Positions 15,504 through 24,470 are shown, counted from the stretch's first letter. The stretch: 64,000 nt of DNA from an uncultured Oscillospiraceae bacterium (GCA_910588145.1 CAJUPO010000004.1:85920-149919), one strand, 5' to 3'. The notes: generated by a model not told the origin, from the letters alone. Numbers and translations are program-made.

Positions 15504-17888
15504 TGCATTTACTCCTTTTTCATTATTATTGTTATTTGTATTAATACTATCCGTCAAAACATTTTTATTTTCCGGATAATTTGCATTCTGAGAATTAATT
15601 TTGAAAAATCTAAGCCTAAGGGCATTTAAAACTACGCAGACTGAACTGATACTCATTGCCGCTGAACCTATCATAGGATTAAGCTTGATTTCGAACGGCA
15701 GATAAAATACCCCTGCTGCAAGTGGAATACAGAGAATATTATAGAAAAATGCCCAGAATAAATTCATTTTAATATTTCTCATTACTGCCTTACTGAGATC
15801 AATAGCGTTAACAACATCCATTAAAGAATCCTTCATAAGAATAACATCTGCTGAATCTATGGCAATATCTGTTCCGGAACCTATGGCAATTCCAACATCA
15901 GCGCCGGCCAGTGCAGGAGAATCATTTATTCCGTCACCTGTCATTGCAGTAAAATATCCCTGTTCACGCTGTTTACGAATATACTTTTCTTTATCCTCCG
16001 GACGTACTTCAGAAATAACTTCGTCGGCATTTATTAGTTTAGCCACGGCATTTGCTGTTCTGCTGTTATCTCCTGTAAGCATTACAACTCTGATACCCAT
16101 ATCTTTAAGAATACGAACAGCTTCTATGCTCGTTTTCCTTATAGTATCTGAAACTGCTATAATGCCAATAATTTTTCTGCCATCTGAAAATATAACGGGG
16201 GTTTTTCCCTCATCTGCAAGCTTATTGACTATTTCAGATGTTTTATTTTCATCATCTGATTCAAGTACATTTTTCTTTATAAAAAACATATTTCCAGCAA
16301 AAATATTTTTTCCATTAATCTCAGCCGAAATTCCCTCACCGATAAATGTTTTATAATTACTTCCGTTAGGAACTTTCAAACCTATATTTGCTGCATATTC
16401 TGTTATTGCTTCAGCAATAGGATGATTGTTTCCGTATTCAGCAGCTGCCGCCAATGCCGCAAAATTTTCTTTAGTAAGCTTATTATCCGATACTATAATA
16501 TCAGTGACCGATGGATGACCTGTAGTTATAGTTCCGGTTTTATCAAGAACGATAGTATCTATCTTATGAAGATTTTCCAGCCCCTCTGCCGAACGAATTA
16601 TTATACCGTACTCCGCTGCTTTTCCCGTACCAGCCATAACAGAAACCGGTGTGGCAAGCCCAAGGGCACATGGACAAGAAATTACGAGTACGGAAATTCC
16701 GCATGAAAAAGCAAATTCAAAGGATTCTCCTGCAAACAACCATACAGCGATTACTACTAATGCAGCAAGCATTACTGCCGGAACAAAAAAACCGCTTATT
16801 TTATCTGCCAAACGTGAGATCGGAGCCTTGGAATTGCCAGCTTCATCTACAAGCCGTATTATCTGAGCAATAGTTGTATCATTTCCGACTTTAGACGCCT
16901 TCATTCTGAAAGTTCCGTTTTTGTTGATTGTAGCAGATATAACTTCATCTCCGACGTTTTTTCCAACCGGAATACTTTCACCAGTCACAGCAGACTGATC
17001 CACATACCCTTGCCCCTCAGTAATAATTCCATCTACCGGAATGCTTTCACCAGGACGTATTATTAAAATATCATCTTTAACTACCTTTTCAGAGGGAATG
17101 GTTATTTCATTACCGCCTCTAATAACAACCGCCGTTTTAGGCGTTAAATTCATCAGTTTTTCAATGGCGTCACTTGTCTTGGATTTGGATCGGTTTTCGA
17201 GAAATTTTCCTACCGTAACAAGAGTAGGAACCATTGCGGCAGATTCAAAATAAAGCTGATGTGCATAATGATGAATAATTTCATTATTACCATGACCATA
17301 TCCATATGCCATTCTGTATATGGCAAATATACCGTATATCAGCGCCGCTGATGACCCCACTGCGATTAAGGAATCCATATTAGGCGAACGTTTTAAAAGA
17401 GCTTTGAATCCCTTTGTAAAAAAATCGCTGTTCACCGCAATAATTGCAAGAGAAATCAAAAATTGTGTAATAGCAGATATAAGGTGGTTATCCATTCCGA
17501 TAAATATTGACGGAACAGGAAGCCCCATCATTTCCCCCATAGCAATATACATAAGAGGGATAAGAAGGATTACAGATAATAACAAACGCTTTTTTAACTT
17601 TTTATGAGAATCTATATATTGCTGCTTTCGCTCACTCCATTCCCGTTTAAAGGAGTTTTCCTCTGACTTAGTATTTTCATATAAGGAAGCTCCATACCCC
17701 GTTTTCTCTACAATATCAATAATAGAATTACTGTCAGTTTTAGTTTCATCATAATTTACAATCATCTGATTTGCAAGCAAATTTACATCAGCCTTATCAA
17801 CACCGTCTATTCTGCTTACACTTTTGGTTATATTAGCCTGGCACGCAGCACAGGTCATACCAGTTATCTTAAACTTTTCTGTTTTCAT
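15288..17888 (-). CDS. copA: Cu(I)-exporting P1B-type ATPase with N- and C-terminal metal-binding domains
   Basis: The 866-aa pump has an N-terminal HMA domain (GMTCAACQAN, residues 10-18) and P1B membrane helices, including the metal site SCPCALGLATP. It also has the actuator motif TGES, phosphorylation motif DKTGTITTG, the NHPIAEA His-Pro pair and GDGINDSPALAGAD. After the last helices comes an Asn-rich linker (about 783-792) and a second HMA domain (GMMCGHC). A C-terminal HMA is unusual, since most CopA proteins carry them at the N-terminus. This domain has its own RBS and ATG inside the gene (next entry). csoR lies 9 bases upstream, giving copper-responsive control. Confidence 0.95.
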   Translation of the reverse strand: MKTEKFKITGMTCAACQANITKSVSRIDGVDKADVNLLANQMIVNYDETKTDSNSIIDIVEKTGYGASLYENTKSEENSFKREWSERKQQYIDSHKKLKKRLLLSVILLIPLMYIAMGEMMGLPVPSIFIGMDNHLISAITQFLISLAIIAVNSDFFTKGFKALLKRSPNMDSLIAVGSSAALIYGIFAIYRMAYGYGHGNNEIIHHYAHQLYFESAAMVPTLVTVGKFLENRSKSKTSDAIEKLMNLTPKTAVVIRGGNEITIPSEKVVKDDILIIRPGESIPVDGIITEGQGYVDQSAVTGESIPVGKNVGDEVISATINKNGTFRMKASKVGNDTTIAQIIRLVDEAGNSKAPISRLADKISGFFVPAVMLAALVVIAVWLFAGESFEFAFSCGISVLVISCPCALGLATPVSVMAGTGKAAEYGIIIRSAEGLENLHKIDTIVLDKTGTITTGHPSVTDIIVSDNKLTKENFAALAAAAEYGNNHPIAEAITEYAANIGLKVPNGSNYKTFIGEGISAEINGKNIFAGNMFFIKKNVLESDDENKTSEIVNKLADEGKTPVIFSDGRKIIGIIAVSDTIRKTSIEAVRILKDMGIRVVMLTGDNSRTANAVAKLINADEVISEVRPEDKEKYIRKQREQGYFTAMTGDGINDSPALAGADVGIAIGSGTDIAIDSADVILMKDSLMDVVNAIDLSKAVMRNIKMNLFWAFFYNILCIPLAAGVFYLPFEIKLNPMIGSAAMSISSVCVVLNALRLRFFKINSQNANYPENKNVLTDSINTNNNNNEKGVNAMKKVLVVDGMMCGHCVQHVQKALTSLSGIKDAEVNLEKKTAEVVMESDISDDILINAVTEAGYTVLSCNKA

Positions 17889-17897
17889 AAGCCCCCC

Positions 17898-18197
17898 TTA
17901 TTTAAGCTTTTTTATTAGTTCCAAGGCTTCATCCATAATACCATTGTTTCCTTTTTTTATTTCTTCTGTCAAACAGGTTTTCATATGTTCCTGAAGGATA
18001 ACATATCCTATGCTTTGAAGCGCTTTTTCAGCCGCTGCAATTTGAATAAGTATATCTCCGCAGTAACGGTTATCATCAAGCATTTTTCCAATTCCGTTCA
18101 ATTGACCGGTAATCCTGTTAAGTCTGCTTTTTAATGATCTAAGAGTCCTTTCGTCACGGGGAGTGTTTTTCTGACGGCAGCATTCACAGTTGTCCAT
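17898..18197 (-). CDS. csoR: CsoR family copper-sensing repressor
   Basis: I set the start at 18197 (MDNCECC) because AGGTGG precedes it; the longer frame would begin inside the -35 box. The 99-aa helical protein keeps the Cu(I) triad expected for CsoR: Cys in NRYCGDIL, His and Cys in EHMKTC. An extra N-terminal Cys cluster (CECC) is present. Apo-CsoR binds its operator and is released by Cu(I), turning on copA. The operator lies within its own promoter, so the operon is autoregulated. Confidence 0.92.
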   Translation of the reverse strand: MDNCECCRQKNTPRDERTLRSLKSRLNRITGQLNGIGKMLDDNRYCGDILIQIAAAEKALQSIGYVILQEHMKTCLTEEIKKGNNGIMDEALELIKKLK

Positions 18198-18231
18198 ATT
18201 CCACCTGCTTTCGCTATTTTTCTTAATACCA

Positions 18232-18260
18232 ATTATATACCCCCTTGGGGTATTTGTCAA
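18232..18260 (-). promoter_or_regulatory. csoR-copA promoter
   Basis: On the minus strand TTGACA (18255-18260), 17 bases, TATAAT (18232-18237). The spacer is filled by the CsoR operator palindrome. Confidence 0.9.
18237..18253 (-). promoter_or_regulatory. CsoR operator
   Basis: A GC-centred palindrome, ATACCCC-CTT-GGGGTAT, lies in otherwise AT-rich DNA between the -35 and -10 boxes. Known CsoR/RcnR-type operators have this A/T-flanked run of C then G. Binding here would block RNA polymerase directly. Confidence 0.85.
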
Positions 18261-18310
18261 GAATATTTTTATAATATTATTTTGTCACTTTTTAATATAA
18301 TATACAAAAA

Positions 18311-18334
18311 AGCCTTTCCTTTAAAGGAAAGGCT
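18311..18334 (-). terminator. Terminator of the B12-riboswitch/ECF operon
   Basis: A perfect palindrome AGCCTTTCCTTT/AAAGGAAAGGCT spans 18311-18334, followed on the minus strand by six T. It lies 3 bases beyond the stop of the last ECF gene. Confidence 0.88.
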
Positions 18335-18337
18335 TAA

Positions 18338-19024
18338 TCATTTACTTTTAAAAATCCCATATTTTAATTTTGCTCGTTCTAATTTACGTCCGAAAGGTTT
18401 TTGCATCAGCATAAGAAAAATTATATTGGATACTGAATAGGTTACCGTAACCGGAATCCCTGACATAAAAACTGCCATATACCTTGATAAAGAAAATTTA
18501 CCTTCTATATTCAAAACAGTCCACAGATCCATTATTACTGAAAAAATAGTTCCGGAAAATATACTGAAAAAAATAATATAAATTTTATTTTCCAATTTTT
18601 TTCCAATAACACCTGCTAAACAACCAATTAGTCCCCAGCTACACATTTGAAATATTGTCCATGGACCATGTCCGAAATATATATTTGATATTAGAGCTGA
18701 AAATGAACCAGTAACAAACCCAGCAGAATACCCAAGATACATACCGCTGATAATAGTAATAGCTGTTACCGGTTTAAAAAATGGTATAAAGCCAAATACT
18801 ATTCTTCCGCATACAGAAAGCGCTGTCATAATTGAAATCATCATTATTTCTTTGCTTTTACCGTAATTTTGACGCTCAAAGGAAAAATAAAACGGCAAGC
18901 AGGCTAAAAATGCTGCAAGTAATGTTGCGGCACTGTAATGCTTTCCTCCAAAAAGCAAAATATTAAATACAGCTAACATACCTGAAATTATCAATACAGT
19001 AATTTGAATTATTCTGTTTTTCAT
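18338..19024 (-). CDS. ECF transporter S component (substrate-binding membrane subunit), probably for corrinoid
   Basis: The 228-aa hydrophobic protein has about six to seven membrane helices. A conserved central stretch (FIPFFKPVTAI, then GHGPWTIFQMCSWGLIGCLAG) is typical of ECF S components. It starts within the stop of the ECF ATPase gene (ATGA overlap), so it is translated with it. S components define the substrate. The cobalamin riboswitch controlling the operon points to B12 or another corrinoid, and the pattern recalls the CbrT group. Specificity is inferred from regulation and context, not from binding residues. Confidence 0.8.
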   Translation of the reverse strand: MKNRIIQITVLIISGMLAVFNILLFGGKHYSAATLLAAFLACLPFYFSFERQNYGKSKEIMMISIMTALSVCGRIVFGFIPFFKPVTAITIISGMYLGYSAGFVTGSFSALISNIYFGHGPWTIFQMCSWGLIGCLAGVIGKKLENKIYIIFFSIFSGTIFSVIMDLWTVLNIEGKFSLSRYMAVFMSGIPVTVTYSVSNIIFLMLMQKPFGRKLERAKLKYGIFKSK

Positions 19025-20664
19025 AAGGTTCCACCATTAGCCTTATAAAGATCAATAATATCTTTAAGGGTGACTGCTTTTTTATAAAAACCACGTGTCA
19101 TGCTTTTGGCACAAGTAGTATAAAATTCATTGCTGCTGAAAAATTCTCTTGTATTGTCCTGAGAAATAATTTCCCTGTCAAAAAGTAATGCACATCGGTC
19201 TGCTGTTTCTGCCGCAAATTCGTTATCGTGTGTTACAATTATTATAGTTTTTCCGCCTTCAGCCAGATTTCTGAGGATTTGTATCAACTTTTCTTTTGAC
19301 CAAGCATCAATTCCCTTAGTTGGTTCGTCAAGTAAAATAATATCCGGATCCTTCATCAGAATTTTAGCAATTGCAGCTTTCTGACATTCACCTCCGCTTA
19401 AATCATAGGGATGGCTTTTTAGAATTTCAGTTAAATCAAAATCATAGATTAAATTCTTTATCCGTTTATCAGATTTATCCATTCCGAGGTAATTAGCATA
19501 CCACTGAAAATCCTCTTCTATTGTTTCACCGGTAAAAACAGTTACAGGATTCTGAGGAAGTACAGATATACTAGAAAAAGATTTTATTTTTTTTCCGGTA
19601 ATTAAAATCTTTCCGGAATATGGAGTGTTTTGTCCGGAAATGACTGATAGAAGAGTACTTTTACCACTTCCGTTGCCTCCGACGATACCATAAATTTCTC
19701 CCTTATTAACGCTCATATTTAACCCATAAAGAATATCAGGACCGTTTTTTTCATACCTGAAACAAATATTTTTCAGTTCAATTATCTTATTTTCAAAATT
19801 TATTTTATTATTTTTATCTTCAATAGCGTCTATTTTATTAGAAAAATTTTTTCTTATCATATTGCTTGCCTCACGGATATTCAATGGACAAGGTTCATTG
19901 AATTTCAGCATACTATGAAGTTGAGCATAAACCGGTAATCCCTTTATAATTTTACTGTTACAGCTCAAAGCTTCTGCGCAGTTTACTGGCGCTCCAGAAT
20001 ATATAACTTTACCGATGTCAATTACAGTTAAACTATCTGCAATAGAAAAAATATTTTCCAAATTATGTTCCGCCATTATTACTGTAATGCCCAATTCCCG
20101 ATTAAGTCTTTCAATCATACTGGTAAAAGTTCTTGCGGCAAACGGATCAAGCTGTGAAACAGGTTCATCAAGAATTATAACCTCCGGCGATATTGCCATA
20201 ACAGCAGCAAGATTTAAAAGCTGTTTTTGTCCTCCGGACAGCTTATAGGTTTCTTTTCGATACCATGAATTAATACCGAAAAAGCTTGATATTTCGGCGG
20301 TTCTTCTTCTTATAAAATCTCTGTTGTGACCCAGACTTTCCAATCCAAAGGCAATTTCATGCCAAACCTTATCTGTAATAATCTGCGAATCTGGATTCTG
20401 CATTACATAACCTATTTCAGATGCAGAAGTTTTTTTATCAAGCTTTGAAATATTAATTCCTTTATAAAGAATACTGCCGCTGATTTTTCCTTCCGGATTC
20501 ATTTCCTTTTTAATAAGCCGCAAAAGCGTAGTTTTTCCGCATCCAGACGGACCGTAAAGAACAGCAAATTCACCTTTTTTTATATTAAAATCAATATTAT
20601 TAAGTACTGCCTTTTCACGGCCTTCAAATGTAAAGCTTAAATTTTTGATCTTAATAATTTCCAT
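19021..20664 (-). CDS. ECF transporter ATPase, two ABC domains fused (A-A')
   Basis: The start at 20664 has AAAGGGAG upstream. The 547-aa protein contains two full ABC cassettes. The first has Walker A GPSGCGKTTLL, signature KLSGGQKQL and Walker B VIILDEP. The second has Walker A GGNGSGKSTLL, signature DLSGGECQK and Walker B IILLDEPTKGID. It replaces the separate EcfA1 and EcfA2 subunits of most Firmicutes and powers uptake through EcfT. A dedicated T and A-A' beside one S component suggests a self-contained (group I) ECF system rather than the shared module. Confidence 0.92.
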   Translation of the reverse strand: MEIIKIKNLSFTFEGREKAVLNNIDFNIKKGEFAVLYGPSGCGKTTLLRLIKKEMNPEGKISGSILYKGINISKLDKKTSASEIGYVMQNPDSQIITDKVWHEIAFGLESLGHNRDFIRRRTAEISSFFGINSWYRKETYKLSGGQKQLLNLAAVMAISPEVIILDEPVSQLDPFAARTFTSMIERLNRELGITVIMAEHNLENIFSIADSLTVIDIGKVIYSGAPVNCAEALSCNSKIIKGLPVYAQLHSMLKFNEPCPLNIREASNMIRKNFSNKIDAIEDKNNKINFENKIIELKNICFRYEKNGPDILYGLNMSVNKGEIYGIVGGNGSGKSTLLSVISGQNTPYSGKILITGKKIKSFSSISVLPQNPVTVFTGETIEEDFQWYANYLGMDKSDKRIKNLIYDFDLTEILKSHPYDLSGGECQKAAIAKILMKDPDIILLDEPTKGIDAWSKEKLIQILRNLAEGGKTIIIVTHDNEFAAETADRCALLFDREIISQDNTREFFSSNEFYTTCAKSMTRGFYKKAVTLKDIIDLYKANGGTL

Positions 20665-21515
20665 TTTATTTCTCCCTTTATTTCTGTAAATGCAGGCATT
20701 GAAACAATTAACAGCCATATAATGCAGAAAATTAAATAACCGATATTCTTCTTGGGATATATTATTTCGGGATAAAATATAAAGTTAATATTTTCATACC
20801 TAATCATAAAAATGAAATAAATAAAAGATGCAGCGCCGAAAAATATAATTAAGCAGTCAATGAATCTGAAACGAAAAAGATTAAAGGAAGTTCTATTTTT
20901 CAGTCCATATCCCCTGCTGCTCATAGAAGAAGATGTATCTGCTGTGTGTTCTATTGCCCACGTTACCAAAGATGAAAAAGATTTTACTGCAAGCAGTAGT
21001 TTTGATAAATTTTTGCTGTTTTCATTAATCAAGTTTTTTTGTACACTGTATATTTCATGATATTTTTTTTTCATAGCAGGTACAAATTTTAATGAAGAAG
21101 ATATAACCAATCCCAAAACAGGAGCAACACCAGAAAAAAGATATATAATTTTATCTGAGGTCATAACATAACTGAAACAACTGAACCAGCATAGTACAGA
21201 AATCAGCATTAGAGCCGCACAGCCTCCATAAATAATTGATTCTTTCGTAACTGGGGTATCATTTACAAAAAATAGAACTGTTTTTCCATTATGTGAAAAT
21301 ATCGGGTTGGTTATTGTAACAACCAGCCCGATTATTAGATAACATAATATTTCCTTTATAAAAGATAAATCTCTTATCAGCATAAATTTAAAAATAAGTC
21401 CTCCAGCAATTGCAGTTATCGAAAGAATCGGATTCATTGTAAACATTGATATTCCAATTACCGCAGAAAAAAACACAATTAAAGCAATTGGGTGTAAACC
21501 GGAGAAAAGTTTCAT
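20637..21515 (-). CDS. ECF transporter T component (EcfT/CbiQ family)
   Basis: The 292-aa protein has an N-terminal block of hydrophobic helices, then a cytoplasmic coupling region with the family Ala-Arg-Gly-type motif (SSMSSRGYGLKNRT, about 200), then further helices. It links the ATPase to the S component. Its 3' end overlaps the ATPase start by 28 bases, and its start overlaps the upstream lipoprotein stop by 4 bases, so all are translationally coupled. Confidence 0.87.
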   Translation of the reverse strand: MKLFSGLHPIALIVFFSAVIGISMFTMNPILSITAIAGGLIFKFMLIRDLSFIKEILCYLIIGLVVTITNPIFSHNGKTVLFFVNDTPVTKESIIYGGCAALMLISVLCWFSCFSYVMTSDKIIYLFSGVAPVLGLVISSSLKFVPAMKKKYHEIYSVQKNLINENSKNLSKLLLAVKSFSSLVTWAIEHTADTSSSMSSRGYGLKNRTSFNLFRFRFIDCLIIFFGAASFIYFIFMIRYENINFIFYPEIIYPKKNIGYLIFCIIWLLIVSMPAFTEIKGEIKWKLLRSKI

Positions 21516-22021
21516 CCGTTAAAATCCTCCTGACTGCAAATATATATCCACTGAATTTCATCTCCGTCTTTAAGATTAAACGAATCACACCCTTTATCAG
21601 CGTATTCATCATTTACCTTATAAATCCAGCCGCTTTCAGATCCGCATGAAAATTCGTACAAATAATTTATTCCCTCAACATATACTGTACTTAATGCATT
21701 TTCCTCGGAACCTTGTACTTCAATCTGAATTTGATTTTCACGGACAGCCCTGCTAAGCACACTGTATACAGTATCGTTTTCTTTTATTTGATATTCTGTT
21801 TTTTCAAGTATAATTCCATCTTCCGGAATATAATCTTCAAGTCCAGAATCCAGCATATCCATATTATCCAAAACAGACAAGCAAGTTATTTCAATTGTTA
21901 CGGAGTCACCGCCGCTTATATTTGATTCCGAATAATTATAGTATTCTTCTTTCGATTTAATACTGCATGCTGAAAATAAAGTTACAAAAGCAACAATAAA
22001 TGATATAAAACATTTTTTCAT
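21512..22021 (-). CDS. DUF4430 (transcobalamin-like C-terminal domain) lipoprotein
   Basis: The ATG at 22021 overlaps the upstream stop (ATGA) and has an AAAGGA RBS. The 169-aa product begins with a lipoprotein signal (lipobox LFSAC), so it should be tethered on the outer face of the membrane. Residues about 45-165 form a DUF4430 domain ending GSESGWIYKVNDEYADKG and LKDGDEIQWIYICS. InterPro names this domain transcobalamin-like C-terminal; in vertebrate B12 carriers it closes over the cobalamin. Directly upstream of EcfT, it is a good candidate to hand corrinoid to the importer. Binding is inferred. Confidence 0.82.
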   Translation of the reverse strand: MKKCFISFIVAFVTLFSACSIKSKEEYYNYSESNISGGDSVTIEITCLSVLDNMDMLDSGLEDYIPEDGIILEKTEYQIKENDTVYSVLSRAVRENQIQIEVQGSEENALSTVYVEGINYLYEFSCGSESGWIYKVNDEYADKGCDSFNLKDGDEIQWIYICSQEDFNG

Positions 22022-23514
22022 TTTATTTCCTTTCGGATCATAAAATTCTGATAAACTATCAGTCCAGCACCGCAAACCGCAGAAACAGTAGTAGGTATAA
22101 TTATAAATAAAGGCAGTTTGCTTTTAGTTTTATTTTCCTGACCGCTGTTTGATTCCGTTACATAGGTTGTATAGGTCACTGTTGTAGTATTATTTTTAGA
22201 AATTGATTTTTTATCAGATATTTCAGATTTCATAGAACTTTCTGTAACATTTGAATTAATTACAATGTTTGAAGATACAGAAGTAGTAGTAATATTACTA
22301 TTTATCTGATTTGTGTAAATTTCACTGTAATAATTATTTTCATTATTGTCAGAATTATTATCAAAAATGGGTTCATATTGTTCAATTACAGAAGTAATTG
22401 TATGCGATGGTTTATTGGTATTATTTTCATTAGGCAGTGTTGAACTTGTATTATTTTGATTATCTGAAATATTTTCATCATCGTTAGGATTACCGTTGCT
22501 AAAATCAAGATTTGAAAAATCATATACCGGCGTTTCTCCGCTGTATAGCCTGTCAATCGCTATTAAAGCTATAGCAGCCTGATCCGTTGATTGGATACTG
22601 GAAACACCTCCGGAAAGATGTGAAAAACCGCCGTCAGAGTTTCTATAACTTAAAACCGCATCCACAACACTCTTTCCATTTTTTATAAACCTATTGTCAC
22701 TGTAAATATCTATCCCCATAGTACACAGCGCAGTTATAATTTGAGCAGAGCTTTCGCAGTTCTCAGTACCGAAAGAACTATAACCTCCAGTTGCCAACTG
22801 AGAATTTGACAGAAATATCAATGCCTCATCGATAATATTCTTGACACTTTTGGTCACTGAATCACCAGTTTTATTTAATTCAAATGTATATAAAGCACTG
22901 TTTCCGTAATATGGAGCAAGCGCAGTAATAACATTTGCTGTAATATCAATATCTCCGACTGTTCCAGATAAAGCGAATCCCCCGTCAGGAGTCTGCTGCT
23001 TAATTATTTCAATAATAATATCATTTCTGGAATAATATGCATTATCAGGGATTTCAGTATTTACAGAATCAAGAGCAATAAGACTCCATATCCAACCATT
23101 TATTCCCTGCCTGCCAAGGGATATTGTATATCCTCTATTATATGTACCGTCAGCCATAAGATTTATATTTTCTTCGGTAAAAGAAAACGGATTTTTGCCG
23201 TTTGCTAATAACGAAAGTATTATACGATGCCATTCAGTTGACTTAGCGGCACTCAGCTTATTTTCTGATTTATAGCGCTCTTTCACATCTTGTGAAAGAG
23301 CGCTGCAATAGCCGGGCATCTCCGAATTATAATATCTTCCGTAAGCAAATGCAGCCCAGTCGCCTTCAGTTGTTCCCACCGCTGAAGTAACATCTCCTCT
23401 GTATAACAGGGCTGATTCTATTATATCATCATAATCATCTGCTAAAGCCTTGTCAGAAAATGAAAACAAGGAAACAATAAGCATAATAGTAAGAAATGTC
23501 GGTAACTTTTTCAT
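22018..23514 (-). CDS. Secreted, membrane-anchored alpha/alpha-barrel protein (prenyltransferase/squalene-oxidase-type repeats)
   Basis: The 498-aa protein has a signal peptide (about 1-26) and a helical repeat region (about 27-335) with recurring Gly-Gly-aromatic turns: GGFALSGTVGDIDITANVIT, GGYSSFGTENCESSAQIITA and GGFSHLSGG...STDQAAIALIA. A long Asn/Ser/Thr-rich stalk (about 340-465) precedes a C-terminal membrane helix with a basic tail. Such repeats build the alpha6/alpha6 barrel of terpene cyclases, and also of intrinsic factor and transcobalamin. With DUF4430 genes on both sides and B12 control, I read it as the barrel half of a split corrinoid binder. No strong RBS is visible; the ATG lies one base after the previous stop (coupling). 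Confidence 0.78.
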   Translation of the reverse strand: MKKLPTFLTIMLIVSLFSFSDKALADDYDDIIESALLYRGDVTSAVGTTEGDWAAFAYGRYYNSEMPGYCSALSQDVKERYKSENKLSAAKSTEWHRIILSLLANGKNPFSFTEENINLMADGTYNRGYTISLGRQGINGWIWSLIALDSVNTEIPDNAYYSRNDIIIEIIKQQTPDGGFALSGTVGDIDITANVITALAPYYGNSALYTFELNKTGDSVTKSVKNIIDEALIFLSNSQLATGGYSSFGTENCESSAQIITALCTMGIDIYSDNRFIKNGKSVVDAVLSYRNSDGGFSHLSGGVSSIQSTDQAAIALIAIDRLYSGETPVYDFSNLDFSNGNPNDDENISDNQNNTSSTLPNENNTNKPSHTITSVIEQYEPIFDNNSDNNENNYYSEIYTNQINSNITTTSVSSNIVINSNVTESSMKSEISDKKSISKNNTTTVTYTTYVTESNSGQENKTKSKLPLFIIIPTTVSAVCGAGLIVYQNFMIRKEIK

Positions 23515-23515
23515 T

Positions 23516-24439
23516 TTATTTACTAACAGTAAGCTTAGCAATTGCAATTGCGTCAAAAACATCAATTGCAAAATCTCCGTTCATATCAGCAAGTATAGTT
23601 TCGTTATCAGTTAAAATTCTTTTGCCAACAGTACTTTGTGCAACAGCAATCGCATCAAATACGTCAACCTCATTATTCTGATTAACATCACCCATAGAAA
23701 GATCATTCTTGCCTACAAATTCAATTTCCTGTACTGCCTTATCAAGGATATCCTGATCGGAATTTAAATCAGCCGCCTTAGCAACAGCTCTCTTGTACAC
23801 GCCTGTCCCAACAAGCTTAGGATATGCCGCAATTGATTCGGTTATAACGTCACGGTTTGTAACCGGACAAAGCGGTTCTGTTCCTCCCCATTCAGACATA
23901 TATGAAGTGTCAAGTCCCATATCAGAGCCATATCCGTAAACAGTAAAAACAAATCTGATAACATCTCCATCATCTGGTAAATATTCTCCCAGTGATAATG
24001 ATACTGACTCATTATTTATCAGATACATCCATCCTGACATAGCACAGAAATCATATGAACTCAGTGCGCCGTCTGTCTCACGCAAATCATCAATTTCCAT
24101 ATTAGCAGCTTTAGCAGCAGCCGCAATGAATTCCGGTATAATGGGCTTGGCATTATCTTCGTCGTCAAGACTTGAAATATACGAGCCCACTCCTTTGCCA
24201 CCGTTTATATGTTCAGCGCCGTATACTCTTTCAATCAGATCCGAACCAGTTTCACCATCATAAAAAGGTACTTTAACCGGATCCATTAAGTAACCTTGTC
24301 CGATAGTAAACTTCTCAATACAAACAGTCGCATACCCTGCTGGACTTCCTGAAGCTGCTTCTTCTGCCCAAACCGATGTACCCAGTGCCGAAATCATACC
24401 CAGCGCCGTTAAAATTCCTGCAATTCTCTTCATTCTCAT
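23516..24439 (-). CDS. Secreted DUF4430 protein with C-terminal type I dockerin
   Basis: The 307-aa protein has a signal peptide (about 1-25), then a DUF4430 domain ending near CAMSGWMYLINNESV and DDGDVIRFVFTVYG (about 30-175), a linker and a dockerin (about 248-307). The dockerin shows two Ca-binding repeats: GDVNQNNEVDVFDAIAVAQ and ADMNGDFAIDVFDAIAIAK. Dockerins dock enzymes onto cohesins of cellulosome-like scaffolds. This is the first gene after the cobalamin riboswitch, with a good RBS (GGAGG, 7-base spacer). A dockerin on a cobalamin-type domain suggests display on the cell-surface scaffold. Function is inferred. Confidence 0.85.
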   Translation of the reverse strand: MRMKRIAGILTALGMISALGTSVWAEEAASGSPAGYATVCIEKFTIGQGYLMDPVKVPFYDGETGSDLIERVYGAEHINGGKGVGSYISSLDDEDNAKPIIPEFIAAAAKAANMEIDDLRETDGALSSYDFCAMSGWMYLINNESVSLSLGEYLPDDGDVIRFVFTVYGYGSDMGLDTSYMSEWGGTEPLCPVTNRDVITESIAAYPKLVGTGVYKRAVAKAADLNSDQDILDKAVQEIEFVGKNDLSMGDVNQNNEVDVFDAIAVAQSTVGKRILTDNETILADMNGDFAIDVFDAIAIAKLTVSK

Positions 24440-24470
24440 GTTTATTCCTCCGATAAAACTATATTTTTAT

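Noticed and set aside
15483..15560. Asn-codon run in copA as a possible frameshift or sequencing error
   Set aside because: The frame stays open through it and both sides encode conserved domains in the same frame; a linker is the simpler reading.
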